Shown here piece by piece: positions 33,991 to 42,589 of a stretch of DNA of 50,526 bases (the stretch's first letter is position 1; every line of letters begins with the position of its first letter). The translations under genes and the position numbers were made by a program. Below the pieces are notes generated by a model. It was not told the DNA's origin and did not search any database. It saw nothing but the letters and a program-made list of their open reading frames with translations. The stretch spans positions 1 through 50,526 of the forward strand of contig CALXBS010000008.1 in assembly GCA_944386605.1 (NCBI GenBank). The letters are read 5' to 3'. The stretch comes from an uncultured Clostridia bacterium. Lineage in GTDB: Bacteria > Bacillota > Clostridia > TANB77 > CAG-465.

Positions 33991-35541
33991 ATGTGTACAG
34001 AGAATATGAAAGATAAACAATATTTACTAATGATAATGGATGGAGTAGGGATTAATCCAGAAGAAAAAGGTAATGCTTTTAAACTTGCAAATACTCCAAA
34101 CTTGGATAGACTATTTGACAGATATCCAAATACGCATATTCAGACAAGCGGGATGGCAGTAGGGCTTCCAGAAGGTCAAATGGGAAATTCAGAAGTAGGT
34201 CATACCAATATTGGAGCAGGAAGAATTGTGTATCAAGAATTAACTAGAATTACCAAAGAAATAGAAGAAAATCGTTTTTTTGAAAATGTAGAATTAAAAA
34301 AAGCAATGGATCATGTAAAAAAGAATCACAGTGCCTTACATCTTTTAGGACTTGTATCGGATGGAGGTGTTCATAGCCATATCAAGCATTTATTTGCATT
34401 ATTAGAAATGGCGAAAAGAGAGAACATTGAAAAAGTATATATACATGCTATTTTAGACGGAAGAGATACTCCTCCTACTTCTGCAATAGAATATTTAAAA
34501 AATGTAGAAGAAAAAATAAAAGAAGTGGGAGTTGGAAAGATAGCAACAATTACAGGTAGATATTATGCAATGGATCGTGATAATCGATGGGAAAGAGTAG
34601 AGCTTGCTTATCAAGCAATGGCAAATGGTGTAGGAAATACCTTTAAAACGGTTCAAAAAGCAATTGAAACTTCTTATGAAGCACAAGAGTTTGATGAATT
34701 TGTAAAGCCAATTGTAATTGTTGATGAGGAAGAAAATCCTATTGCAACTGTTAAATCTCATGACGCTATGGTATATTTTAATTTTAGACCAGATAGAGCA
34801 AGAGAATTAACCAAGGCTTTTGCGTTGACAAATTTTGATGCTTTTAAAGTAAATCAATATGAAGATCTTATGTTTGTTACTATGACACAATATGATGAAA
34901 GTATTAAGGAAGTATTAGTAGCATATAAACCACAAGTATTAAAAAATACATTTGGAGAATATGTTTCTAATTTAGGCTATACACAATTAAGAATTTCAGA
35001 AACAGAGAAATATGCACATGTAACATTTTTCTTTAATGGTGGTGAAGAAAAACCTTATCCAGGTGAAGAAAGAATTCTTGTACCTTCGCCAAAAGTAGCT
35101 ACTTATGATTTACAACCAGAAATGTCTGCTTATGAGGTAACCGATAAAGTAATAGAGGCAATCGATTCTTGTAAGTATGATGTGATTATTATGAATTATG
35201 CAAATGGAGATATGGTTGGACATACGGGTAATTTAGAGAAAACAATAGAAGCAGTAGAAGCTTTGGATAAATGTGTTGGAAGAGTGATTTCTAAAATAGA
35301 AGAAGTTGGCGGAGAAGCTTTAGTAACTGCTGATCATGGTAATTGTGAGCAAATGTTAGATTTAAAAACAGGGGAGGCAATTACTTCTCATTCTACCTTT
35401 GATGTGCCTTTGATTGTTGTTTCTAATAGAGTAAAAAGTGTCAACACTGGTAGATTATGTGATTTAACTCCAACATTATTAACATTAATGGGAGAAGAAA
35501 TTCCACAAGAAATGACAGGAGTTAATTTAGTAGAATTTTAA
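33991..35541 (+). CDS. gpmI: 2,3-bisphosphoglycerate-independent phosphoglycerate mutase
   Basis: About 516 residues. It interconverts 3- and 2-phosphoglycerate with two Mn ions and a phosphoserine intermediate. Evidence: YLLMIMDGVG at the N-terminus, MGNSEVGHTNIGAG with the phosphorylated serine (S67 from this start), GLVSDGGVHSH, ILDGRDTPP, YFNFRPDRARE, and VTADHGNCEQM at the C-terminus. The start is uncertain: GTG 33988, ATG 33991 and ATG 34006 (MKDKQ) are in frame and none has a strong ribosome site. The last fits the usual family N-terminus; 33991 has the better purine-rich upstream sequence. Confidence 0.95.
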   Translation: MCTENMKDKQYLLMIMDGVGINPEEKGNAFKLANTPNLDRLFDRYPNTHIQTSGMAVGLPEGQMGNSEVGHTNIGAGRIVYQELTRITKEIEENRFFENVELKKAMDHVKKNHSALHLLGLVSDGGVHSHIKHLFALLEMAKRENIEKVYIHAILDGRDTPPTSAIEYLKNVEEKIKEVGVGKIATITGRYYAMDRDNRWERVELAYQAMANGVGNTFKTVQKAIETSYEAQEFDEFVKPIVIVDEEENPIATVKSHDAMVYFNFRPDRARELTKAFALTNFDAFKVNQYEDLMFVTMTQYDESIKEVLVAYKPQVLKNTFGEYVSNLGYTQLRISETEKYAHVTFFFNGGEEKPYPGEERILVPSPKVATYDLQPEMSAYEVTDKVIEAIDSCKYDVIIMNYANGDMVGHTGNLEKTIEAVEALDKCVGRVISKIEEVGGEALVTADHGNCEQMLDLKTGEAITSHSTFDVPLIVVSNRVKSVNTGRLCDLTPTLLTLMGEEIPQEMTGVNLVEF

Positions 35542-35551
35542 GGTGAGATAA

Positions 35552-35818
35552 ATGGAAGAAAATTTCGAAAATGATTCAAATACATTAAGTGATGCTCAAA
35601 AAAGATATGGAATTGGAATTACCAATTTAGAAGATGATACACCTAATTTTTGGGTGGAAAAAGAAAAGGAAGAATTGGAAGAAGCCGAAAGACGTATGTA
35701 TGAAAATGCAGAAGAAATGGTCTTTTTGTGCAAAAAATGCGGAGCAGAAATTGATCGTGCAAAACCTCCTGCAGAGCCTGAAAAGTTAAAAAAGATTATG
35801 GCAGGAGATAAAAAATGA
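35552..35818 (+). CDS. Small acidic protein with one CxxC knuckle
   Basis: 88 residues, GGTGAG before the ATG, 10 nt after gpmI. The N-terminal half is acidic; a helix (WVEKEKEELEEAERRMYENAEEM) leads to VFLCKKCGAEIDRAKPP. CKKCG is half of a zinc ribbon, so zinc binding would need a dimer or a partner supplying two more ligands. Its TGA overlaps the ATG of the next gene (ATGA), so the two products are translated together and may interact. No family recognised. Confidence 0.75.
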   Translation: MEENFENDSNTLSDAQKRYGIGITNLEDDTPNFWVEKEKEELEEAERRMYENAEEMVFLCKKCGAEIDRAKPPAEPEKLKKIMAGDKK

Positions 35819-36493
35819 AAAAAAAAAAAAAATGATCTTGTTTGTATTGCTTTAACTGCAAAAGAAAAAGAGAAAAAAGATTTAGAAAAAAAGAAAAAGG
35901 AAAAAGCAAAACAAAGAAAAGAAGAGATAGAATTAGAAAGAGCAAAAGAAGACATTAAAGATGATTGTATGGATCTTTTAAATGATTTAAAAGAAAGGTT
36001 ATTAGAGGGAAGAATAACTGCTTCTAGATTTGTAGCCGTTTATTTAAATGGTGCTTATCGTATTGTGAATCATTATGGTAAAAAACTTCCAATTTATGCA
36101 GGAGATTATCGAAGAACTTTTTTAGATTTATGTGATGAAGTTTTAAGTTATTATCAGGTTCGTGATAAGTCTGTTGAAACATTAGCGAGAATGGATGATG
36201 ATATTGACGACACAAAATCTCTTGCAGAAAGACTAGCTTCCCATTATGATGGAGATATAGAACATGACAAACTTTTGATTGCAGAAACAAAATTTTATTT
36301 AGAAGATGATAAATTTGCGTTACCTGCTTATGAGATGGAAGAAAGAATTGCAGAATATGAAAAATTAGAAAATGAAATTGAAAGGCAAGAGGAAAAACGT
36401 GAGTTAGAAAAAAGATATCAAGAAAGAGTTTTGATTTATGCTAAGAAGCTTGAAGAAAGACAAATTAGGAAGTTAGAAAGAAATTTTGATTAG
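35815..36493 (+). CDS. Coiled-coil protein with a 15-A tract after the start codon (out of frame as sequenced)
   Basis: The natural start is the ATG at 35815-35817, overlapping the previous stop as ATGA. It is followed by 15 A (35818-35832), which in this sequence leads to MKKKKK and TGA. One base fewer, or two more, would join the ATG to a frame open to 36493: NDLVCIALTAKEKEKKDL..., a Lys/Glu-rich coiled coil, then DLLNDLKERLLEGRITASRFVAVYLNGAYRIV and a helical C-terminus, about 225 residues in all. An internal ATG at 35969 would give 174 residues but has no ribosome site. Slippage on the A tract, phase variation or a sequencing error could each explain it. No family recognised. Confidence 0.7.
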
Positions 36494-36537
36494 TTATTTT
36501 CTACTTAATGCAATATTTTGTAGTGAATATATTTTAG

Positions 36538-37878
<1,341 letters not shown>

Positions 37879-37944
37879 TATAATAAAATAGAGAATATAG
37901 AATAGAAAATAAATAAAAAAAGTAGAAAAATAATAAAAAGTGAA

Positions 37945-37977
37945 AAGGAATGGCTAAGCCATTCCTTCTATTTTTTT
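37945..37977. terminator. Bidirectional terminator between eno and the HTH gene
   Basis: An 11-bp nearly uninterrupted palindrome (AAGGAATGGCT A AGCCATTCCTT), followed by CTA and T7 on the plus strand and by TTTTCACTTTTT on the minus strand. It overlaps the stop codon of the minus-strand gene. Confidence 0.85.
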
Positions 37978-38418
37978 AAGAATTGATTTGCATTCTACCA
38001 GTTGTTTTCGTAATTCTTCCTTGGTGTACGGGTAATCATCAGGGGTAAAAGTTTCATCATAGATTTCCAAAGTGAAACGAATAAAATTTAGTCTTGCAAT
38101 GGTTTCTTTTCTTTGTTTTGCAGCTTGTATTAATTCGTCATAGTGTAGTAACACTTTATCACTTGGAATCACGTTTAATTCATAACACCGTTTTAGATAG
38201 TGTCTTTGTGCAGTCCGTTTCATTGCCTGTGCCATAGGTAGATCGACATATTCGAAAATAATAGCGTTATCGAAGACTTTTCTTACCCGGTTTCGAGAAA
38301 TGCAGTATAAATCTGCGATAACTTGCATAGAAATGTCTTGTTCTACATATTGTTCACACATTTTTTGGATCGTTGGTAAATCCAAAATAACTTTTGGTTT
38401 GGTTTTAGGCATCGTCAT
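37954..38418 (-). CDS. Small helix-turn-helix protein, orphan regulator candidate
   Basis: A 154-residue soluble protein. A helix-turn-helix reads QDISMQVIADLYCISRNRVRKVFDNA (about 28-53), followed by a basic helical region and a C-terminal helical segment (YTKEELRKQLVECKSILKKIEGMA). AGGAGAGGT precedes the ATG and a consensus promoter lies 50 nt further up. It is transcribed away from RNase J and towards eno. The gene appears less AT-rich and has a different codon choice from its neighbours, which suggests transfer. Family unknown; a phage- or element-derived DNA-binding protein is possible. Confidence 0.7.
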   Translation of the reverse strand: MTMPKTKPKVILDLPTIQKMCEQYVEQDISMQVIADLYCISRNRVRKVFDNAIIFEYVDLPMAQAMKRTAQRHYLKRCYELNVIPSDKVLLHYDELIQAAKQRKETIARLNFIRFTLEIYDETFTPDDYPYTKEELRKQLVECKSILKKIEGMA

Positions 38419-38467
38419 ATTACCTCTCCTTTAAATTTAAAATAGACAGTTGACATATTTCGATTAA

Positions 38468-38496
38468 ATTATATCATCGTTTTCTTTGTACGTCAA
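38468..38496 (-). promoter_or_regulatory. Promoter of the HTH gene
   Basis: On the minus strand: TTGACG (38496-38491), 17-bp spacer, TATAAT (38473-38468). Confidence 0.75.
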
Positions 38497-38534
38497 TGAA
38501 AATAGGGAAGTTTCAGTGGAAAATACATACTTGT

Positions 38535-38563
38535 TTGACAATACACACAAAATATTGTATAAT
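38535..38563 (+). promoter_or_regulatory. Promoter of the RNase J gene
   Basis: TTGACA 38535-38540, 17-bp spacer, TATAAT 38558-38563: full consensus. The leader is about 135 nt and holds an ACTACGTAGT palindrome (38576-38585) and a small ATAGC-GTAT-GCTAT hairpin. Confidence 0.85.
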
Positions 38564-38703
38564 GAATACATTAGGACTACGTAGTGGAAAAGTAAAAGTT
38601 TTAAAATAGGGTATTATAGCGTATGCTATTTATATAAATTGTTCGTGTAAAGTTATGTTAAAATTGTAGATTGAAAAAATATATAAAAAAAGGAGAAGGA
38701 TAA

Positions 38704-40590
38704 ATGGAAGAGAAAAAAGAAAGGGAGCGTTATGCCAAAAAATCAAAATTTGGCGTAAAATCCAAAAAGAATAAAAATGAAAATGAAACGAAAAAAACAG
38801 TAAAAACAAAAATGAAAAAGTTTACTGTAAAAGAACAAGATACAAAATTTCCAATTGTTTCAGATATGAAAAAACCCGTTACCAAAAAACATGGTAAATT
38901 GGTAAAAGTGGAAAAGCCCAAATTAAAAATTATTCCTCTTGGTGGAATGAATGAGATCGGAAAAAATATGACCGTTTTTGAATATGAAGATGAAATTATT
39001 ATTATTGATTGTGGTTTAGCTTTTCCAGAAGATGAAATGCTTGGAGTTGATTTGGTAATACCAGATATTACATATTTAGAGAGAAATAAAGAGAAAATAA
39101 AAGCAATTTTAATTACACATGGACATGAGGATCATATTGGTTCGATTCCTTATGTGTTAAAGAAAATTAATGTACCTATTTATGGTACAAAACTAACGCT
39201 TGGTTTAATTAAAGCGAAATTACAAGAACATAACTTAGACAAGAAAACAAAATTAAAATGTATCAATCCAGGTGAAACTGTCAAGTTTAAACATTTTAAG
39301 GTAGAATTTGTAAGAGTAACACATTCAATTGCAGATTCAGTAGCAATGGCTATTACTACACCTGTAGGTGTCGTTTTACATACAGGAGATTTTAAAGTTG
39401 ATTTTACTCCAATTGATGGAAAACATATTGATATTCAAAGACTTGCAGAAATTGGTAGAAAAGGTGTATTATTATTGATGGCTGATAGTACCAATGCATT
39501 AAGACCTGGTTACGCAATGTCTGAAAGTAGCGTAGGAAAAGAATTTGATCGAATTTTTGCAAATTGCAATAAAAGAATTATTGTAGCAACTTTTGCTTCT
39601 AATATTCACAGAATGCAACAAATTATCAATTCTGCTGTTAAATTTAAAAGAAAAGTAGCAGTGGTAGGACGTAGTATGGAAAATGTTTTAGCAGTTGCAC
39701 AAGAATTAGGATATTTAGAAGCACCAGAGGGCACGATTATTGATATTGATAAAATTAATATCTATAATCCGGAACAGCTGGTCATTATTACCACTGGTTC
39801 CCAAGGAGAACCTATGGCTGCTTTAAGTAGAATGTCTACTGGAGAACATAGAAAAGTACAAGTAACACCTGAGGATTTGGTTATTTTTTCTTCATCACCT
39901 ATACCAGGAAATGAAAAATCTGTCGGAAGAGTAACCGATGAACTTGAAAAATTAGGTGCAGAAGTGATATATAACCAGTTAGCAGATGTACATGTTTCAG
40001 GTCATGCTTGTCAAGAAGAATTAAAGCTTATGCTAAGTTTGATTCAACCAAAATATTTTATGCCAGTGCATGGTGAATATCGTTTCTTAAAACAACATGG
40101 ACAAATTGGTGTAAGTCTTGGAATTCCACCAGAAAATATCTTTTTATCAGAAAATGGTAGAATACTAGAACTTGGTGAAGATTCAGCAAGATTAACGCTA
40201 CAAGTACCATCTGGTATTGTTTTAGTAGATGGTTTAGGTGTAGGAGATGTTGGAAATATTGTTTTAAGGGATAGACAATTACTATCTGAAAATGGTATGA
40301 TTATTATTGTAGTTTCCTTAGATAGAAAAACTTCAAGAGTGGTTTCTGGACCAGATATTGTCACTCGTGGTTTTGTATATGTAAGAGAAAGCGAATCTTT
40401 AATGGAAGAAATTAAAGAGATGGCAAAAAAAGAATTAGAAAAATGTGAGAGAGAGAACATTCGTGAATGGTCTACAATCAAGTCTAATTTAAGAGAGAGC
40501 TTGATCCATTACATTTATGGCAAGACAAAACGTCAACCGATGATATTACCGATATTAATGGATGTGGATATGAATCCTAAAAGTGAATAA
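38704..40590 (+). CDS. rnj: Ribonuclease J
   Basis: A 628-residue metallo-beta-lactamase/beta-CASP ribonuclease with 5' exonuclease and endonuclease activity, central to mRNA decay and rRNA processing. The zinc motif HGHEDH is at residues 139-144, GDFKVD and the beta-CASP blocks (MADSTNALRPG, VVGRSMENVLAVA, ITTGSQGEPMAALSRM, HVSGHA, PVHGEYRFL) are intact. The first 75 residues are an extra Lys-rich, probably disordered extension before the normal start at KLKIIPLGGMNEIG, possibly an RNA- or ribosome-binding tail. AAAAGGAGAAGG precedes the ATG. gltX follows directly. Confidence 0.95.
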   Translation: MEEKKERERYAKKSKFGVKSKKNKNENETKKTVKTKMKKFTVKEQDTKFPIVSDMKKPVTKKHGKLVKVEKPKLKIIPLGGMNEIGKNMTVFEYEDEIIIIDCGLAFPEDEMLGVDLVIPDITYLERNKEKIKAILITHGHEDHIGSIPYVLKKINVPIYGTKLTLGLIKAKLQEHNLDKKTKLKCINPGETVKFKHFKVEFVRVTHSIADSVAMAITTPVGVVLHTGDFKVDFTPIDGKHIDIQRLAEIGRKGVLLLMADSTNALRPGYAMSESSVGKEFDRIFANCNKRIIVATFASNIHRMQQIINSAVKFKRKVAVVGRSMENVLAVAQELGYLEAPEGTIIDIDKINIYNPEQLVIITTGSQGEPMAALSRMSTGEHRKVQVTPEDLVIFSSSPIPGNEKSVGRVTDELEKLGAEVIYNQLADVHVSGHACQEELKLMLSLIQPKYFMPVHGEYRFLKQHGQIGVSLGIPPENIFLSENGRILELGEDSARLTLQVPSGIVLVDGLGVGDVGNIVLRDRQLLSENGMIIIVVSLDRKTSRVVSGPDIVTRGFVYVRESESLMEEIKEMAKKELEKCERENIREWSTIKSNLRESLIHYIYGKTKRQPMILPILMDVDMNPKSE

Positions 40591-40608
40591 ATGAAGGAGA
40601 GTTTGAAT

Positions 40609-42315
40609 ATGGATAAAGAATATGAAAAGAAATGTTATGAATTGGCTTATTTAATATTTCCTGATATTCATGAAACCGTGGAAGATTTGGAAATAAGATA
40701 CCCTGAAAGGAATTTACCAGAAGGTGCTGCAGTTACTAGGTTTGCACCTTCACCAACAGGATTTTTACATACTGGTGCTTTATTTACTTCTTTGGTAGAT
40801 AAGAAGATTGCAAGTCAAACTGGTGGTGTGTTCTTTTTAAGAATAGAAGATACTGATCAAAAACGTGAAGTAAAAGGCAGTGTAGAGTTATTTACAAAAG
40901 AGTTAAAAGATTTTGATTTGGTTCCTCAAGAAGGTGTAATTGCGGAAGGAAAAGAAGTAGGCGATTATGGTCCATATACACAAAGTAAAAGAGAAGATAT
41001 TTACAAAATTTGTGCAAAACATTTAATTGAAAAAGGGCTTGCTTACCCATGTTTTTGTACTCCTGAGATGTTAGAGAAATCACATGAGGCACAAACTGCT
41101 AACAAAGTAGTACCTGGTTATTATGGTATTTATGCAAAATGCAGAAATATTTCTATTGATGAATCAATTGAAAGAGTAAAAAATGGAGAAAAATTTGTGA
41201 TTAGATTTCGCTCTATGGGTTCTCATTTGAAAAAAATATCTTTTATGGACGCAGCTAGAGGAAAAATTGAAATTGCTGAAAATGATCAAGATGTTGTTTT
41301 GATTAAAAGTGATGGCCTTCCAACTTATCATTTTGCACATGTTGTAGATGATCATTTTATGAGAACAACACATGTTGTAAGAGGAGAGGAATGGATTCCA
41401 TCTACACCTATCCATCTAGATTTATTTAATGCAATGGGATTTGTAACTCCTATCTATGTGCATGTTCCTCTTATTTTGGTAAAAGATGGAAATAGCAAGA
41501 GAAAATTAAGTAAAAGAAAAGATAAAGAGGCAGCTGTTGCTTACTTTTTAAAAGCTGGATATCCTACAGAGGCAGTCCTAGAATATTTATATACATTAAT
41601 TAATTCTGATTACGAAATTTGGAGAAAGAAAAACAAAACTTTACCAAGAGATGAATTTGATATTAAGCTAAATCGTATGAGTTCATCTGGTTCTTTATTA
41701 GATATGATGAAATTAAATGATATTAGTAGAGAATTAATTTCTAAAATGTCAAGTCAAGAAGTATTAGATCGTATACTTGCTTGGTCAAAAATCTATGATG
41801 AACCTTTATATCAAATATTAAATAGGGATTTAGAATATTCTTTGAAAATATTTGGTTTAGAAAGAGATCATGCTACTAAAATTCGTAAAGATATTATTAA
41901 ATGGGAAGATATTCAAGAAAATTTCTTTTATTTCTTTGATGACTTGTATCAAGAGAGTATTCAAAATGAAGGATATCAATTTGATTGCTTAAGACAAGAA
42001 GAAAGAATGAAATTAAACTGTGATGTTGTAAGGGATGTACTTGAAAAGTATTTAGCCATTTATGATGAAAATGCAGATAAAGAAACATGGTTTGCAGATT
42101 TAAAGAAACTTGCAGCGAGTCTAAGTTTTTGCACTGATATGAAATTCTACAAACAAAATCGAGATAAGTATATTGGAAGTATTTCGGACTTTGCTACTAT
42201 GATTCGTGTAGCAGTTACTAATAAAAAGAATACACCAGATATTTATTCGATTATGCAATTACTTGGAAAAGATAGAGTAGTTTCTAGAATGAAAGAGGCA
42301 ATTAATCATTTATAA
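40609..42315 (+). CDS. gltX: Glutamate--tRNA ligase (atypical, long form)
   Basis: 568 residues from the ATG at 40609, which follows AAGGAG; an ATG at 40591 is in frame but precedes the ribosome site. A class I synthetase charging tRNA with glutamate. The HIGH-type motif appears as APSPTGFLHTG at 46-56 and the KMSKS-type motif as KLSKRK at 299-304; FFLRIEDTDQKR, CFCTPE and GLPTYHFAHVVDDH are typical of the family. It is longer than most bacterial GltX (about 470-500), with about 40 extra N-terminal residues. Glu and Gln specificity cannot be separated by eye. It forms an operon with RNase J, about 18 nt apart. Confidence 0.92.
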   Translation: MDKEYEKKCYELAYLIFPDIHETVEDLEIRYPERNLPEGAAVTRFAPSPTGFLHTGALFTSLVDKKIASQTGGVFFLRIEDTDQKREVKGSVELFTKELKDFDLVPQEGVIAEGKEVGDYGPYTQSKREDIYKICAKHLIEKGLAYPCFCTPEMLEKSHEAQTANKVVPGYYGIYAKCRNISIDESIERVKNGEKFVIRFRSMGSHLKKISFMDAARGKIEIAENDQDVVLIKSDGLPTYHFAHVVDDHFMRTTHVVRGEEWIPSTPIHLDLFNAMGFVTPIYVHVPLILVKDGNSKRKLSKRKDKEAAVAYFLKAGYPTEAVLEYLYTLINSDYEIWRKKNKTLPRDEFDIKLNRMSSSGSLLDMMKLNDISRELISKMSSQEVLDRILAWSKIYDEPLYQILNRDLEYSLKIFGLERDHATKIRKDIIKWEDIQENFFYFFDDLYQESIQNEGYQFDCLRQEERMKLNCDVVRDVLEKYLAIYDENADKETWFADLKKLAASLSFCTDMKFYKQNRDKYIGSISDFATMIRVAVTNKKNTPDIYSIMQLLGKDRVVSRMKEAINHL

Positions 42316-42323
42316 TATAAAAG

Positions 42324-42352
42324 AAGTCGTAAGTAAAATTACGGCTTTTTTT
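42324..42352 (+). terminator. Terminator after gltX
   Basis: AAGTCGTAA pairs with TTACGGCTT (one G-T pair), 6-nt loop, T7. Confidence 0.85.
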
Positions 42353-42589
42353 GTTGAAAAATAAAATAAGAAATGGTAGTATGCGAGTGTAATAGGGATA
42401 TTATAACCAGCAAACAAAAATTATGTTAATCAAAATTCTTGAAAGTATGATTGGACTACACACACACACACACACACACAACATAGTTTTAAAAATATGA
42501 AAAAATTATGTTGAGGTTTAATTCTACTAAAAAAGAATAAATAACATAAAAATGCAAAAACTAATGAAAACAAAAGAAAAGGAGGATAT
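42347..42589 (+). repeat. Duplicated leader region, copy A, upstream of the first Cna-B surface gene
   Basis: Aligns with 46991-47222 at high identity. Shared blocks include GAAAAATAAAATAAGAAATG, the AC repeat with its flanks GACTACAC and AACATAGTTTTA, and CTACTAAAAAAGAATAAATA. I see no convincing promoter within it. The similarity continues into the first 45 codons of both genes. Confidence 0.8.
42458..42480 (+). repeat. AC dinucleotide microsatellite, copy A
   Basis: A pure run of 23 nt of alternating A and C (11.5 units), ending 109 nt before the start codon of the first surface gene. A repeat of this length is prone to slipped-strand mutation. Confidence 0.95.

Noticed and set aside
38576-38585. 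ACTACGTAGT in the RNase J leader as a shared element with the gap leader hairpin
   Set aside because: The resemblance (ACTAC...GTAGT) is short; without a loop the 10-mer cannot form the same hairpin, so a common element is not supported.
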